Source: Aquitalea aquatica
GTDB lineage: Bacteria > Pseudomonadota > Gammaproteobacteria > Burkholderiales > Chromobacteriaceae
Direction of reading: 5' to 3'
NCBI RefSeq assembly: GCF_013911085.1
Contig: NZ_JACERN010000033.1
Span: 248,001 to 312,000 of the forward strand
DNA: 64,000 nt
This document shows, one piece after another, positions 19,525 to 28,333 of the stretch. The position numbers and the translations under genes are program-made. The notes below the pieces were generated by a model that worked only from the letters and a program-made list of their open reading frames with translations, made no database searches and was not told where the DNA came from. Each line of letters begins with the position of its first letter. The first letter of the stretch is position 1.

Positions 19525-20063
19525 CCACTTGTTCCAGTCACCATGCCCATGGCTGGTTGATCACGGCAGGTCGCCCGCTAACGGCGCCTGGCCTGGTTAT
19601 TGTCATCATAGCTCTTATTATCCCCAACCCAAGCAGGACAAGGTTTGCAAGGATATCCTTTCGGATAAGGCAGGAAAAGCGAAGTTTTGCTTAAAACAGC
19701 TTACTCAAGCCCTGCCAGCACGTGCCAGCATCCGTGGCAATCTGCCCAACAATACCCACCGGGTAGAGACAGCCTGCCTGCTGCGTGGCAGAAATGCCAC
19801 CATGGAGCGTCCATCTGCAGATGCAGCAAGCCTGTCAGTGGCCTAGCTGCCAACAATGTACGCCCGACAATGCGGCGTCGCTCAGTGTAACGGTGGAATA
19901 TGACGAGCATGCTCGACCGAGCGCTCATTACTGCCCCCCATCAGCCACGGCTCCAACACAACAGCCGGCACAGGCCGCAGCAACAAAAATGCCGACAGTC
20001 GAGGACTGCCGGCATGGCCGGATCATTTCAAGCGAGGCCGCAGCCTCATGCCGCCTTGACGGC
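19525..20063. other. Intergenic stretch with no convincing gene
   Basis: About 540 bases between the EAL gene start and the end of ppnP. Short open frames exist on both strands but have no ribosome sites or recognisable protein character. The only structure I can support is the ppnP terminator at 19985-20015; the EAL promoter must lie near 19530-19650. Confidence 0.6.
19985..20015 (-). terminator. Terminator of ppnP
   Basis: A 12-bp stem (one mismatch) ATGCCGACAGTC/GACTGCCGGCAT with a 3-base loop, followed by five T on the minus strand. Confidence 0.8.
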
Positions 20064-20375
20064 TCAGCCGAAATGACACACGTAGTGCAAGGTTTCCAGG
20101 ACTTCAATCTGGAAGGAGCTGTCGCCTGGCACATTAAAGCTCTGGCCACCCTGATAGCTTACTGCTTCGTTGCTGCCGGCCAGGGTGATGCGACACTGCC
20201 CTTCCAGCAACTCCATGATTTCCGGCGCACCGGTATTGAACAGCAGCTTGGACGGCAGAATCACGCCTACCGACTTGCGAGTGCCATCGGCCAGGGTAAT
20301 GCTGTGACTGACGCATTTGCCGTCAAAATAAACATTGGCACGCTTGGCCACGCTGACATTATCGAACTGTTCCAT
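20064..20375 (-). CDS. ppnP: Pyrimidine/purine nucleoside phosphorylase
   Basis: 103 residues, the standard size of the PpnP (formerly DUF1255/YaiE) family. It is a single cupin domain: early [14 protein letters not shown], central [25 protein letters not shown] and a late [13 protein letters not shown]. The family phosphorolyses uridine, adenosine, inosine and other nucleosides to base and ribose 1-phosphate in the cytoplasm. AAAGGA sits 5 bp before the ATG. Single gene, divergent from a lipoprotein gene. Confidence 0.96.
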   Translation of the reverse strand: MEQFDNVSVAKRANVYFDGKCVSHSITLADGTRKSVGVILPSKLLFNTGAPEIMELLEGQCRITLAGSNEAVSYQGGQSFNVPGDSSFQIEVLETLHYVCHFG

Positions 20376-20541
20376 GGGTATCCTTTGCTCGTGTTTTTGT
20401 TATCAACGATAAAATGATCGGCTAGCATACCCGAATCCGCTCTGACGGCAAGATGCATGAATGTGTCGTTCCCCGCCGCAACAAGGCCGGGCAGCATGAC
20501 ATACTGAGCGCAGTCCAACCCATATCCAGGAGCCAGGAACC

Positions 20542-21138
20542 ATGGCCACCATCCAGCGCAGCTGCCTGCTGCTTGCTGCCTGCCTGCTATCCGCCTGTAC
20601 AACCATGGCCGATAGACTGCAGGGCAGCATTACCCCGCCCCCCGGCTATGGCTATGCCATCGTATCGCTCACCGCACGTGCATTTGACCAGGACTCGGCC
20701 AATACCGGCATGCACATCGTCGACAGTCAGGGCCAGACCGTGGCCAATGGCCGCGCCAGCATGAATACCGATACGGTATTTGGTGAGGAAGGCATGAGCC
20801 CGGTCGACGGTCGCCTGCAATTGTTTGCCTTGCCGCCGGGGCATTATCAGGTGGCCGACGCATGGGGTAACTGGATAGAGGAATCCGGCTGGAGCAGCCA
20901 GTGGCGCTCGGTCAGCATGCCGATTCATGCTGGCTTCGACGTCAGTGCTGGTAGCAGCGTCTATCTGGGAGAGGTGTTTCTGGACTTGTCACTACGTCCG
21001 GAAATGAAGCTGAGCAATCAGCAAAAACGTGATTTCGGCCACATGCGCCGGGTATGGAAGGTACAGGATTTGAGCCACGTAGAAATCCGCCCCTTGCAAT
21101 TGCCTGTCGCGGCCAACGCTAACACGACCACGCCCTGA
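20542..21138 (+). CDS. Lipoprotein of unknown function
   Basis: 198 residues. The N-terminus is a lipoprotein signal with lipobox LLSAC (cysteine near residue 19), followed by threonines, so it should be lipidated and probably reach the outer membrane. The mature part looks like an all-beta domain: the ALPPGHYQV segment resembles the beta-sandwich (PEGA- or Ig-like) linkers found in surface proteins. The last 40 residues are basic then alanine-rich. No enzyme motif seen. It converges with the HD-GYP-like gene, 11 bp apart. Confidence 0.7.
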   Translation: MATIQRSCLLLAACLLSACTTMADRLQGSITPPPGYGYAIVSLTARAFDQDSANTGMHIVDSQGQTVANGRASMNTDTVFGEEGMSPVDGRLQLFALPPGHYQVADAWGNWIEESGWSSQWRSVSMPIHAGFDVSAGSSVYLGEVFLDLSLRPEMKLSNQQKRDFGHMRRVWKVQDLSHVEIRPLQLPVAANANTTTP

Positions 21139-21149
21139 ACGATGCCTGA

Positions 21150-22298
21150 TCAGCCCAGTCGCGAAGTCCACAAACGGGTCAGGTAGGCCGGCTTCACCGC
21201 AGCACTGGCGGCGGCTACTGCCTCGAGTACGCGATAGCCCGACTGGCGGGTATCGCGCAACAGCACATCCGCATAGGGCGGGCCGTCCAGCTTGCGCAAG
21301 GCTGCCACTCGCGGCTGATTGGCCTTGTCACCACTATGGGTGACCACAGCAATCTCATTGCTGGCCAGCCGCACAAAGGTGCCTGGCGGATAAATGCCCA
21401 TTTCCTTGATCAACAAGCTTACCAGTGAGGGCTCGAACTGCCCCAGCTCACCGCGAAACAGGCTGGCCATTACCAGCGAAGGCAGCACGGCATCCTGCTG
21501 CAAGTGCTCACACAGATGGTCGACCAACGCCAGCAAGCGGGCATCCGGGTGAATCTCATCGCCGCGCAAACCCGCCGGATAGCCCTGGCCGTCATCCTGT
21601 TCGTGATGGGTCTGCACCAGCAAGTGCCAGTGCTCATCCACCACGCCCGCCTCACGCAGAATGGCCGAACTCATTACCGGGTGGGCATACATTTCGTCCT
21701 GCTGGCTCTGCGTCATGGCCTGTCGCTGCACACCCAGCTGGTTTAACAGCTGACTGATGGCCACATTCATCGACAAACCTGCGCACACCAGGCTATGCAG
21801 CCTGGACGGCTCCAGACCAAGCCGCCGCCCCAACAGGGCCAGCAGCGTGGCCACCTTCAGGCTATGCGAACGGACCGGCACCAGGAACAGCGAGGCCAAC
21901 ATACCATCGCGAAAACGCTGGGTCAGCAACAACAGCTCTTCGGCCATTTCTTCCAGTCGTCCGGCCAAGCCTGGCACTGCCAAGCCATGCAAGAGCAAGG
22001 CTTCCAGCCGGCCCGCCATGAAGCCGACTTCCACCAGCGGATTCTTGGGAACCATGCTGGCGGCTTCACGTTCGCGCTGCGCCGCCCGGTCCAGCCGTTC
22101 CCGCTCCAGTCTGACCGCCACTTCCTCAGCATCGCCGTGCGCCACATCCATCAGTCGCTCGCGCTGCTCAGGCGTCAGCACATAGTGGCCTTTCTTCAGC
22201 AGCAGAAAGCCGTTTTTAGCGTATACATCTACGGTAAGCTGCTCTCCCACGCGCAGAAAACTGCCGGGAAGCTTTATCTTGGATGGCGGCTGGGACAT
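21150..22298 (-). CDS. HD-GYP-like protein with lost HD residues
   Basis: 382 residues. The N-terminal 60 residues resemble the domain that precedes HD-GYP in many phosphodiesterases (VGEQLTVDVYAKNGFLLLKKG). The C-terminal two-thirds aligns with HD-GYP: YAHPVMSSAIL with its histidine, the HHEQDDGQGYPAGLRGDEIH signature near 232 and LLALVDHLCEHL with its aspartate. The defining HD dyad, expected in CAGLSMNVAISQ near 178, is replaced by M-N. Loss of these metal ligands predicts no phosphodiesterase activity, or a changed metal site. It may bind c-di-GMP or act as a scaffold. It is one of two HD-GYP relatives within 3 kb; the other is intact. Confidence 0.82.
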   Translation of the reverse strand: MSQPPSKIKLPGSFLRVGEQLTVDVYAKNGFLLLKKGHYVLTPEQRERLMDVAHGDAEEVAVRLERERLDRAAQREREAASMVPKNPLVEVGFMAGRLEALLLHGLAVPGLAGRLEEMAEELLLLTQRFRDGMLASLFLVPVRSHSLKVATLLALLGRRLGLEPSRLHSLVCAGLSMNVAISQLLNQLGVQRQAMTQSQQDEMYAHPVMSSAILREAGVVDEHWHLLVQTHHEQDDGQGYPAGLRGDEIHPDARLLALVDHLCEHLQQDAVLPSLVMASLFRGELGQFEPSLVSLLIKEMGIYPPGTFVRLASNEIAVVTHSGDKANQPRVAALRKLDGPPYADVLLRDTRQSGYRVLEAVAAASAAVKPAYLTRLWTSRLG

Positions 22299-22465
22299 GA
22301 CAGAGATTGGGTAACCGAATCTAGACTGCAGTATTAGTCAAACAACGCCCTTGACGCCGATATAGCACGAAACAGGCGGATGCTGGAGCGGCATTGTCGC
22401 CAAGCCCGCAGCAAACCACAAGTCCTGACTGCAGCAGTTGGCGGGACGCACCGGAGCAAGCTCGC

Positions 22466-23326
22466 ATGGATACTTTCAACCCGCCGCGCCGCGCCTTCAT
22501 TCAGGGCGCACTGGCCGCAGGTTTTGCACTGGCCGTACAGCCGGTGGCGGCCGGCAGCATCGCCACCGACAGCCGCGCACTGGACAGCGGCCTCGCTGGC
22601 ATTCCGCTGGACGATGGCATTCTCCCTGTTTATTTCGCCCGCCCCGCAGCCAGCGGCAGCCTGCCTATCGTGCTGGTCGTACAGGAGGTATTCGGCGTGC
22701 ACGAACACATCCGTGATATCTGCCGCCGCCTGGCCAAGCTGGGCTATCTGGCGGTGGCACCCGAGCTATATTTTCGCCAGGGAAATCCAGCCGCCAGCCC
22801 CGACATTGCCAGCATCATCAAGGATATCGTCAGCAAGGTACCGGACGCACAAGTGATGCAGGATCTCGACGCCACACTGGGCTGGGCTGCTGCCCATGGT
22901 GGCGATGCCAGCCGCGCAGCCATCACCGGTTTTTGCTGGGGCGGGCGTATCAGCTGGCTGTATGCCAGCCACAATGCGCGCTTGAAAGCCGGCATCGCCT
23001 GGTACGGCAAGCTGGAGGGCGCACATGATGCGCTAACGCCGACGCAACCCGTCGACCTGGCAGCCAGCCTGAGTGTGCCGGTACTGGGACTATACGGCGG
23101 GCAGGACAACAGCATTCCACAAGACACCGTCGTACACATGCGCCAAGCGCTGCAGCAAGGGCATAGCGACTCGCAAATCGTGGTATATCCGACAGCCGGT
23201 CATGCTTTTAATGCCGATTACCGCTCTTCCTACCAAGCTGCCGCCGCACAGGATGGCTGGCAGCGACTGCAAACCTGGCTGAACAGCCATGGCATGCAAG
23301 CCAGCAAACCCGCGGGTGCCGACTAG
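22466..23326 (+). CDS. Dienelactone hydrolase family protein with a Tat-like signal
   Basis: 286 residues from ATG at 22466, with GGAGC upstream. The N-terminus carries PPRRAFIQGALAAGFALAV, a twin-arginine signal, so the enzyme is probably exported folded. The alpha/beta hydrolase fold follows: the nucleophile is cysteine in GFCWGGR near 155, the acid is the aspartate in YGGQDNS near 213 and the base is histidine in AGHAFNAD near 247, the Cys-Asp-His triad of dienelactone hydrolases. The natural substrate is unknown. Its stop shares bases with that of the convergent Hpt-HD-GYP gene. Confidence 0.88.
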   Translation: MDTFNPPRRAFIQGALAAGFALAVQPVAAGSIATDSRALDSGLAGIPLDDGILPVYFARPAASGSLPIVLVVQEVFGVHEHIRDICRRLAKLGYLAVAPELYFRQGNPAASPDIASIIKDIVSKVPDAQVMQDLDATLGWAAAHGGDASRAAITGFCWGGRISWLYASHNARLKAGIAWYGKLEGAHDALTPTQPVDLAASLSVPVLGLYGGQDNSIPQDTVVHMRQALQQGHSDSQIVVYPTAGHAFNADYRSSYQAAAAQDGWQRLQTWLNSHGMQASKPAGAD

Positions 23327-24423
23327 GAGGAAGACTGCTCCAGCATGCGGCGAATCACCTGATTGAATGGGTCCAGCCAGGCGCGTTCGAATTGGTCGTC
23401 CGCCGCATTCAGCTCCGCTGCCGCCCGCAGCATGGAGCGGCGTTGTCCGCGATGAGCATGCTTGAGCATTACTGCTTCGAAAGCATCCACCAGGGCCAGA
23501 ATGCGCGCACCCTGGCTAATCTCACCACTGGCCAGGCCATAGGGATACCCTTCGCCATCCGGCGTTTCGTGGTGTTGCAACACCATCAGTGCCGCCTCTT
23601 CCCAGCCCGGCATGCGCCCGAGCAAGCCGGCAACCCAGGCCGGGTGCAAGGCCATTAGCCGGCGCTCGTTATCATTGATCTGTCCCAGCTTTAACCATAC
23701 GGCCTCCGGCAAGAACATCATGCCGACATCGTGCATATACACCGCCGCCTCCAGTTGCTCGGCATCGACCCAGCCACCAGCCTGACGATTCAACTCCAGC
23801 GCCAGCTTGAGATTACGCTCGGTGCGCCCGAGAAACTCCGGCATGCGCTGCTCCAGTTGCAGGGCCAGGGTACGAAACAGCAGCATGTCCTGCTGGCGCG
23901 ACTGCAACACCGACCGCGCGCCCTCGGCCGCTGCCGGCGCCTCGCTCTTGCCCTGAACCCCCACCATGGCAGCGACCAGCCGGGAACAGGTCGCCAGCAC
24001 CGATGGCAGTGGCAGGCTTTCCAGCGAACACAGCGCCTCCAGCAGGGTATGCATCTGCGCCTCATCTACCGGGCGCGCACTGGCAACCTGCGCCATCACC
24101 AGCTCGATGCGATCCAGCACCAGCATCAATACATCACCCATCACGTCCTGATACAGCAGCTCGCCGCTTCGCAACCGGGCCAGCAAGCCCTCCAGCGCAT
24201 GGGCAAAAGGCACCACGAACATCACCCGACACAGCCCGGCATCCCCCTTGATGGTATGGATCAGACGGAACAGGTCCCCCACCAACTCGGGCGAGGACGG
24301 ATTCTGCCCCAGTTGCGAAGCCAGTTTCTCGATCTGCGGTGCATAGTCGGACAGCACGTCGCGAAAGTCCTGAAAGCCTTCCGCGTCTTCCCGCACAAAT
24401 TGCAGTTGCACTTCATCGCTCAT
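23323..24423 (-). CDS. Hpt-HD-GYP signalling protein
   Basis: 366 residues. An N-terminal histidine phosphotransfer domain (about 5-105) has the phospho-histidine in FRLIHTIKGDAGL near 55. A helical linker leads to an HD-GYP domain with intact HD dyad (AVYMHDVGMMFLP near 232), the HHETPDGEGYPYGL signature near 288 and the LALVDAFEAM aspartate. It should hydrolyse c-di-GMP under control of phosphorelay. Direct fusion of Hpt to HD-GYP is uncommon; usual HD-GYP regulators have a receiver domain. A partner kinase is not in the window. Start at 24423 has only a weak ribosome site. Confidence 0.9.
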   Translation of the reverse strand: MSDEVQLQFVREDAEGFQDFRDVLSDYAPQIEKLASQLGQNPSSPELVGDLFRLIHTIKGDAGLCRVMFVVPFAHALEGLLARLRSGELLYQDVMGDVLMLVLDRIELVMAQVASARPVDEAQMHTLLEALCSLESLPLPSVLATCSRLVAAMVGVQGKSEAPAAAEGARSVLQSRQQDMLLFRTLALQLEQRMPEFLGRTERNLKLALELNRQAGGWVDAEQLEAAVYMHDVGMMFLPEAVWLKLGQINDNERRLMALHPAWVAGLLGRMPGWEEAALMVLQHHETPDGEGYPYGLASGEISQGARILALVDAFEAVMLKHAHRGQRRSMLRAAAELNAADDQFERAWLDPFNQVIRRMLEQSSS

Positions 24424-24562
24424 GGCATGCTCACATAGTGGCCGGATGTCATTGCACTATAAATCATCAGACAGCGTCCAGCGGGCACAATCCATCTGCT
24501 CAAGCCAAAACCACAGGCGTATGATGAGCGCCCCCAGCTCATTCTTTGCCGGAGTCGCCACA

Positions 24563-25189
24563 GTGAACCCCTCTTTTGCCGTATTACAAAAACAGATCGA
24601 TTTCATTCTGGAAGTCGACAAGCTCAAATCCGTACTACGCAAGACCAAACCGCTTGGGCTGGAACGATATGAAAATTCGGCCGAGCACAGCTGGCAGGCC
24701 GCACTGCTGGCGCTGAGCATGGCACAGCACGCGCCGCTGCCACTGGACATAGAAAAAGTGATTCGCATGCTGCTGATTCACGACCTGGGCGAAATCGACA
24801 CCGGTGATGTCATCGTCTACGCCGAAACCGACAGCGCAGCACGCGAAGCAGAAGAGCTGGCAGCCATCCGCCGTATCTGTGGCCTGTTACCGCAAGAGCA
24901 GGCCGACGGACTGGTAGCACTATGGCAAGAGTTTGAGGCACGCCAGACTGCCGAAGCGCGTTTCGCCCGCGCCATGGACCGGCTGATGCCCATTCTGCTC
25001 AACCTCAGCCGCCAAGGCCAAAGCTGGCGGGAAAACGGCATCAGCAAGCAGCAAGTGCTTGCCATGGCAGTCAGCAAGGTAAGCGATGGCTGCCCGCTGG
25101 CCGGCGAGTGGCTGCTGCAGGCACTGGACGCCGCCGAACAACAGGGATTCTTCGCCGCTACTGACTCCGCCGCCGCACAGAAACCATAA
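24563..25189 (+). CDS. HD-domain nucleotidase, YfbR/HDDC2-like
   Basis: 208 residues from GTG at 24563, chosen because GGAG lies 8 bp upstream; ATG codons at 24521 and 24524 in frame would add 13-14 residues. The protein starts with FAVLQKQIDFILEVDKLK, then ENSAEHSWQAALLALSM and LLIHDLGEIDTGDVIVYAE near residue 70, the HD_3 pattern with ligands H, HD and a later D. This family removes phosphate from 5'-deoxynucleoside monophosphates in pool control. It is monocistronic, upstream of the cold-shock gene. Confidence 0.85.
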   Translation: MNPSFAVLQKQIDFILEVDKLKSVLRKTKPLGLERYENSAEHSWQAALLALSMAQHAPLPLDIEKVIRMLLIHDLGEIDTGDVIVYAETDSAAREAEELAAIRRICGLLPQEQADGLVALWQEFEARQTAEARFARAMDRLMPILLNLSRQGQSWRENGISKQQVLAMAVSKVSDGCPLAGEWLLQALDAAEQQGFFAATDSAAAQKP

Positions 25190-25218
25190 TTAATACAATG
25201 TTTTTCGTCAGGTATGAT
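25190..25218 (+). promoter_or_regulatory. Probable sigma-70 promoter of the cold-shock gene
   Basis: A TATGAT -10 at 25213-25218 with a TTAATA -35 at 25190-25195 and a 17-bp spacer. Transcription would start near 25225, giving a leader of about 180 bases. Prediction from sequence only. Confidence 0.45.
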
Positions 25219-25256
25219 TACAAACAGGTCGCATTGGCCGCAGAAAATACTTGCCA

Positions 25257-25311
25257 ACATCCACAACAATGGGCAGTATGCCTGCCTGCAGGATGCTCAA
25301 GTTGTGGATGT
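25257..25311 (+). promoter_or_regulatory. Structured 5' leader of the cold-shock gene
   Basis: An 11-bp perfect inverted repeat (ACATCCACAAC at 25257-25267 and its complement at 25301-25311) encloses 33 bases. If transcribed it forms a long hairpin about 95 bases before the start codon. Cold-shock mRNAs in enterobacteria have long leaders that refold with temperature; this could be a counterpart. Confidence 0.5.
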
Positions 25312-25406
25312 GTAGTTGTCGTAGTGGCATTTAGTCCGTACCTCAGTCGCCATTTCCCTTGAACTTCATGCGTTTTATCAACTTGCTCGTTTTGAGGATA
25401 AACAAA

Positions 25407-25610
25407 ATGGCAACCGGTACCGTTAAGTGGTTCAACGACTCCAAAGGTTTTGGCTTCATCACTCCGGATGAAGGTGGCGATGACGTATTCGCTCACTTCT
25501 CCCAAATCAATGCTAAAGGCTTCCGCACCCTGGCTGAAAACCAGCGCGTAAGCTTCGACATCGTTGATGGCCCGAAGGGCAAACAGGCCTCCAACATCCA
25601 GCCGCTGTAA
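25407..25610 (+). CDS. Cold-shock protein (CspA family)
   Basis: 67 residues from ATG at 25407 with GAGGA upstream. It is one cold-shock domain with RNP1 (KGFGFI, residues 13-18) and RNP2 (VFAHF, residues 27-31). Such proteins bind single-stranded RNA and act as chaperones that keep mRNA unfolded. A long leader precedes it and a strong terminator follows 26 bp after the stop, so it is transcribed alone. Confidence 0.98.
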   Translation: MATGTVKWFNDSKGFGFITPDEGGDDVFAHFSQINAKGFRTLAENQRVSFDIVDGPKGKQASNIQPL

Positions 25611-25636
25611 TCTTCTTAAAGATTACTCGCTGATGA

Positions 25637-25662
25637 AAACCCGGACTCGTCCGGGTTTTTTT
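25637..25662 (+). terminator. Terminator of the cold-shock gene
   Basis: A 9-bp stem AAACCCGGA/TCCGGGTTT, 4-base loop and a seven-T tract. Confidence 0.93.
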
Positions 25663-25746
25663 GTTTTGGCGCGCCAGACTTGGCGTGCACCGCCTTGCGG
25701 CATGCCTTAACATTCACTCCTCTCCGTTATTCCAGAGTCAGTCCTC

Positions 25747-26301
25747 ATGCAAACGCCTACCCACGACGAAGCCATCGCCAGCACGCGCGAATGGCTGGAA
25801 AAAGCCGTTATCGGCCTCAACCTCTGCCCTTTTGCCAAGTCGGTCTACGTCAAGAACCAGGTCCGCTTCGTAGTCAGCGATGCCACTGAACCGGCTCAAC
25901 TGGCCGAAGAACTGGCCAAGGAACTGCGTCTGCTGGCTGACAGCAGCCCGGAAGAAATCGACACCACGCTGCTGATTCACCCCTATGTTCTGCAACGCTT
26001 TCTGGATTTCAACGAATTCCAGGACATCGCGGATGCCATCGTGGAAGAACTGGAGCTGGATGGCGTACTGCAGGTGGCCAGCTTTCACCCCAAATTCCAG
26101 TTTGGCGGCACCGGCATCAATGACATCGGCAATTACACCAACCGCTCGCCCTGGCCGACCCAACACCTGATCCGAGAAGCCAGCATCGACCGTGCGGTTG
26201 AGGCATTCCCCGAAGCTGAGGCGATTTTCGAGCGCAATATCGAAACAGTCACCAAGCTTGGTATCGAAGGCTGGCAAGCCTTGTTCGCCCCCAAGCACTG
26301 A
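25747..26301 (+). CDS. DUF1415 family protein
   Basis: 184 residues. The sequence matches the DUF1415 family in style: TREWLEKAVIGLNLCPFAKSV at residues 12-32 with its conserved cysteine, a central HPYVLQRFLDFNEF and FHPKFQFGGTGINDIGNYTNRSPWPTQHLIREAS near 115-148 (only parts quoted here mark the family core). The conserved Cys and His residues hint at a metal site, but the function is not known. No signal peptide. The ribosome site is weak. Confidence 0.85.
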   Translation: MQTPTHDEAIASTREWLEKAVIGLNLCPFAKSVYVKNQVRFVVSDATEPAQLAEELAKELRLLADSSPEEIDTTLLIHPYVLQRFLDFNEFQDIADAIVEELELDGVLQVASFHPKFQFGGTGINDIGNYTNRSPWPTQHLIREASIDRAVEAFPEAEAIFERNIETVTKLGIEGWQALFAPKH

Positions 26302-26380
26302 CATCCCGGTCGCCAAGCCTTATTGCTCATCCGCCAGCCACAGGGTACAACAACACATCTCCCGCCCCACCGAGGTCAAT

Positions 26381-27133
26381 ATGAAGATGTTGCGTTGCGC
26401 CCTGTCGCTGCTAGCCTGCCTGTTGCTGACACACTGTGGCAGTGCACCGGTACGCAAGCCGGTTCAGGGCGACAGCTTCAGCTCTGCCGAACTGGGACAA
26501 AGCGCCGCCAACCGCATTGCCAACCTGGCCATGCGCGACAATCTGGCCAGCCTGCAAACCTTGCTGGATAAGCTTTACCGCCGCAATCCATCGCAGTGGC
26601 AGAAAAGTGGTGCCGCCAGCCGCGAAGCCGCCATTGCTCAGGTCATGACGGCCATCCGCAACAACAGCCAGCTGCCCGCACTGGGACAGGTTCGCTCGAC
26701 AGCCGCGCTGACCACCGCCTTCGACCCGCAATTCAGTGGCGATCGAGCCGGCACCCTTATTTTTGGCCTGGGCAGCATGCTGCTTGACGTCTATGGCGGC
26801 CGCACCGAGCTCTATCTGGTGCACGGCCTGGATGCACAACAGCTGGCCAATGCCGCCTACAATGTGGAAGTAGCCTCCTGGCTGCTGGGACGCCGCCAGA
26901 ATGCCGACGGCAGCCCTTTGCTGCTGGCCAATGAAATTAACAGCCAGCAACGCAATCTTTCGTTTGAGCGCGAAATGGGCAAGATCATGGCCCGACTGGA
27001 ATTACTGGCCGAACTGTCCGATGAAAAACTGCGGCGCAGTGCCATCGATTTTGGTCAATCACTGGTCGCGGGCCCATTCCTTCAGTTCCTGCCGGTATCC
27101 GCAGTCAGCAGTGCCATTCCCGCCGCCCCCTGA
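26381..27133 (+). CDS. Lipoprotein of unknown function
   Basis: 250 residues from ATG at 26381 with GAGGT upstream. The signal ends in lipobox LLTHC (cysteine near residue 19). The mature protein is helical, starting GSAPVRKPVQGDSF, with a region GTLIFGLGSMLLDVYGGRTELYLVHGLD that could be amphipathic or membrane-associated near residues 125-152. I do not recognise the family. It follows DUF1415 by 79 bp. Confidence 0.7.
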   Translation: MKMLRCALSLLACLLLTHCGSAPVRKPVQGDSFSSAELGQSAANRIANLAMRDNLASLQTLLDKLYRRNPSQWQKSGAASREAAIAQVMTAIRNNSQLPALGQVRSTAALTTAFDPQFSGDRAGTLIFGLGSMLLDVYGGRTELYLVHGLDAQQLANAAYNVEVASWLLGRRQNADGSPLLLANEINSQQRNLSFEREMGKIMARLELLAELSDEKLRRSAIDFGQSLVAGPFLQFLPVSAVSSAIPAAP

Positions 27134-27150
27134 AGCCTGGCAGTACCGCA

Positions 27151-27182
27151 ATAAAAAACCCGCCGGGCAAAGCCAGCGGGTA
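27151..27182 (-). terminator. Terminator of the acyltransferase gene
   Basis: A stem of about nine pairs (one mismatch) ACCCGCTGG/CCGGCGGGT in minus-strand sense with a 6-base loop and a six-T tail. The A-run side also suits the convergent lipoprotein transcript only weakly. Confidence 0.75.
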
Positions 27183-27211
27183 TGGATGCAGCCGTCACGG
27201 CGATTAGTCGA

Positions 27212-27799
27212 TCAATGCTGATCGGGGTACTTACCCACCTTATCGCAATAAAAGGCCTGAATGCGCGGCATGTCAGCTACGATGTCCCCCGTCGGGTAAA
27301 ACACCGGCCCAAAGCCGCACACCTTGTGCGCATAATCCATATAAGCCAGCACAATCGGCACCTGCGCACCGCAGGCAATATGGTAGAAGCCGGTTTTCCA
27401 TTCCTTCACCCGCTGGCGGGTACCTTCCGGCGGAATGGCCACCACCAGCTGCGTCGACTGCTGATAGACCGTCACCATCTGCTGCACCAGCGAGTTGTTA
27501 CGGCTACGCATGACCGGAATACCACCCAGCCAGCGCATTACCGGCCCCAGCGGCCCCCAGAACAAGGTATGTTTGCCCATCCAGTACAGCTTGGCCCGTA
27601 AGGCAAAACAAACGCCCAGCGTCAACGGGAAATCCCAATTGCTGGTATGCGGCGCTGCAATCAATACGTACTTGGGCAAATCGGGAAAACTGCCCTCAAT
27701 ACGCCAGCCACGCAGGCGCAACAGCAGAATGGACAGAGTGCGCATGAAACTGCGCAGGAGCGGAGTATCGAAAATGGTGTAGTGCATGGCGTCCGGCAT
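27212..27799 (-). CDS. PlsC-like 1-acylglycerol-phosphate acyltransferase
   Basis: 195 residues, short for the family. The HX4D catalytic motif is HTSNWD near residue 51 and the substrate-binding motif is PPEGTR near 124, the two hallmarks of glycerolipid acyltransferases. No clear membrane helix is present beyond an N-terminal hydrophobic part (LSILLLRLRG). It resembles the short acyltransferases that process phosphatidic acid or lysophospholipids at the inner membrane; exact substrate unclear. Confidence 0.85.
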   Translation of the reverse strand: MPDAMHYTIFDTPLLRSFMRTLSILLLRLRGWRIEGSFPDLPKYVLIAAPHTSNWDFPLTLGVCFALRAKLYWMGKHTLFWGPLGPVMRWLGGIPVMRSRNNSLVQQMVTVYQQSTQLVVAIPPEGTRQRVKEWKTGFYHIACGAQVPIVLAYMDYAHKVCGFGPVFYPTGDIVADMPRIQAFYCDKVGKYPDQH

Positions 27800-27936
27800 A
27801 AGGGCAGGACCCGCGCTACGGATGGCAGACAGCCCTCCGGTCAGAGGCCTGCCTTGACGATGGAAAACGCGGACTGTACCGGATATGTCCGCGTGGGTAA
27901 ATCAGAATCATGCCGCTTACCTGCCGCCAGACCCCG

Positions 27937-28206
27937 TTAGGCACGCTGCAGTATTTCTTTCAGGTCTTTTTGCACATCCCAGAAGGTAACATCGGCATCG
28001 TATACGCCCAGACAGGTGGGCTTGGCCAGATAGCGCTGGGCGTTGCGGCTGTCCATGGAGCAGAACAGCAAACGCTCCTTTTCCCAGATCACGATGCACT
28101 GACCCTTTTTGGACAGACGATCGATCAAGGTGCTGATCTGCTCGCTGATAACCCGGGCCGAGAGGTTTGCACCATACTTGCCGGCTTTGGAAAATTCATT
28201 ATTCAT
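27937..28206 (-). CDS. Small protein of unknown function, 89 residues
   Basis: ATG at 28206 gives 89 residues starting MNNEFSKAGKYG; a TTG at 28218 could add four. The sequence is mixed alpha/beta (CIVIWEKERLLFCSMD, then YDADVTFWDVQKDLKEIL) with no signal peptide. The regular alternation of secondary structure and even codon use suggest a real gene, but I recognise no family. It lies between pflA and the acyltransferase on the same strand with gaps of 130 bp on each side. Confidence 0.55.
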   Translation of the reverse strand: MNNEFSKAGKYGANLSARVISEQISTLIDRLSKKGQCIVIWEKERLLFCSMDSRNAQRYLAKPTCLGVYDADVTFWDVQKDLKEILQRA

Positions 28207-28333
28207 CACTTCGGACAATCTTCTCTGGGTTGGTCAATGACTCACCCGTCGTATTATCCGCAGCCGCAAAACAATACCTATCAGACGTTTCGGAAAGATA
28301 GCCAGCGTCTTTCAATCAAGGCGCATGGCATGA

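Noticed and set aside
19785-20417. 210-codon plus frame across the ppnP region as a gene
   Set aside because: It is opposite ppnP and lacks family character; its first half covers the ppnP terminator.
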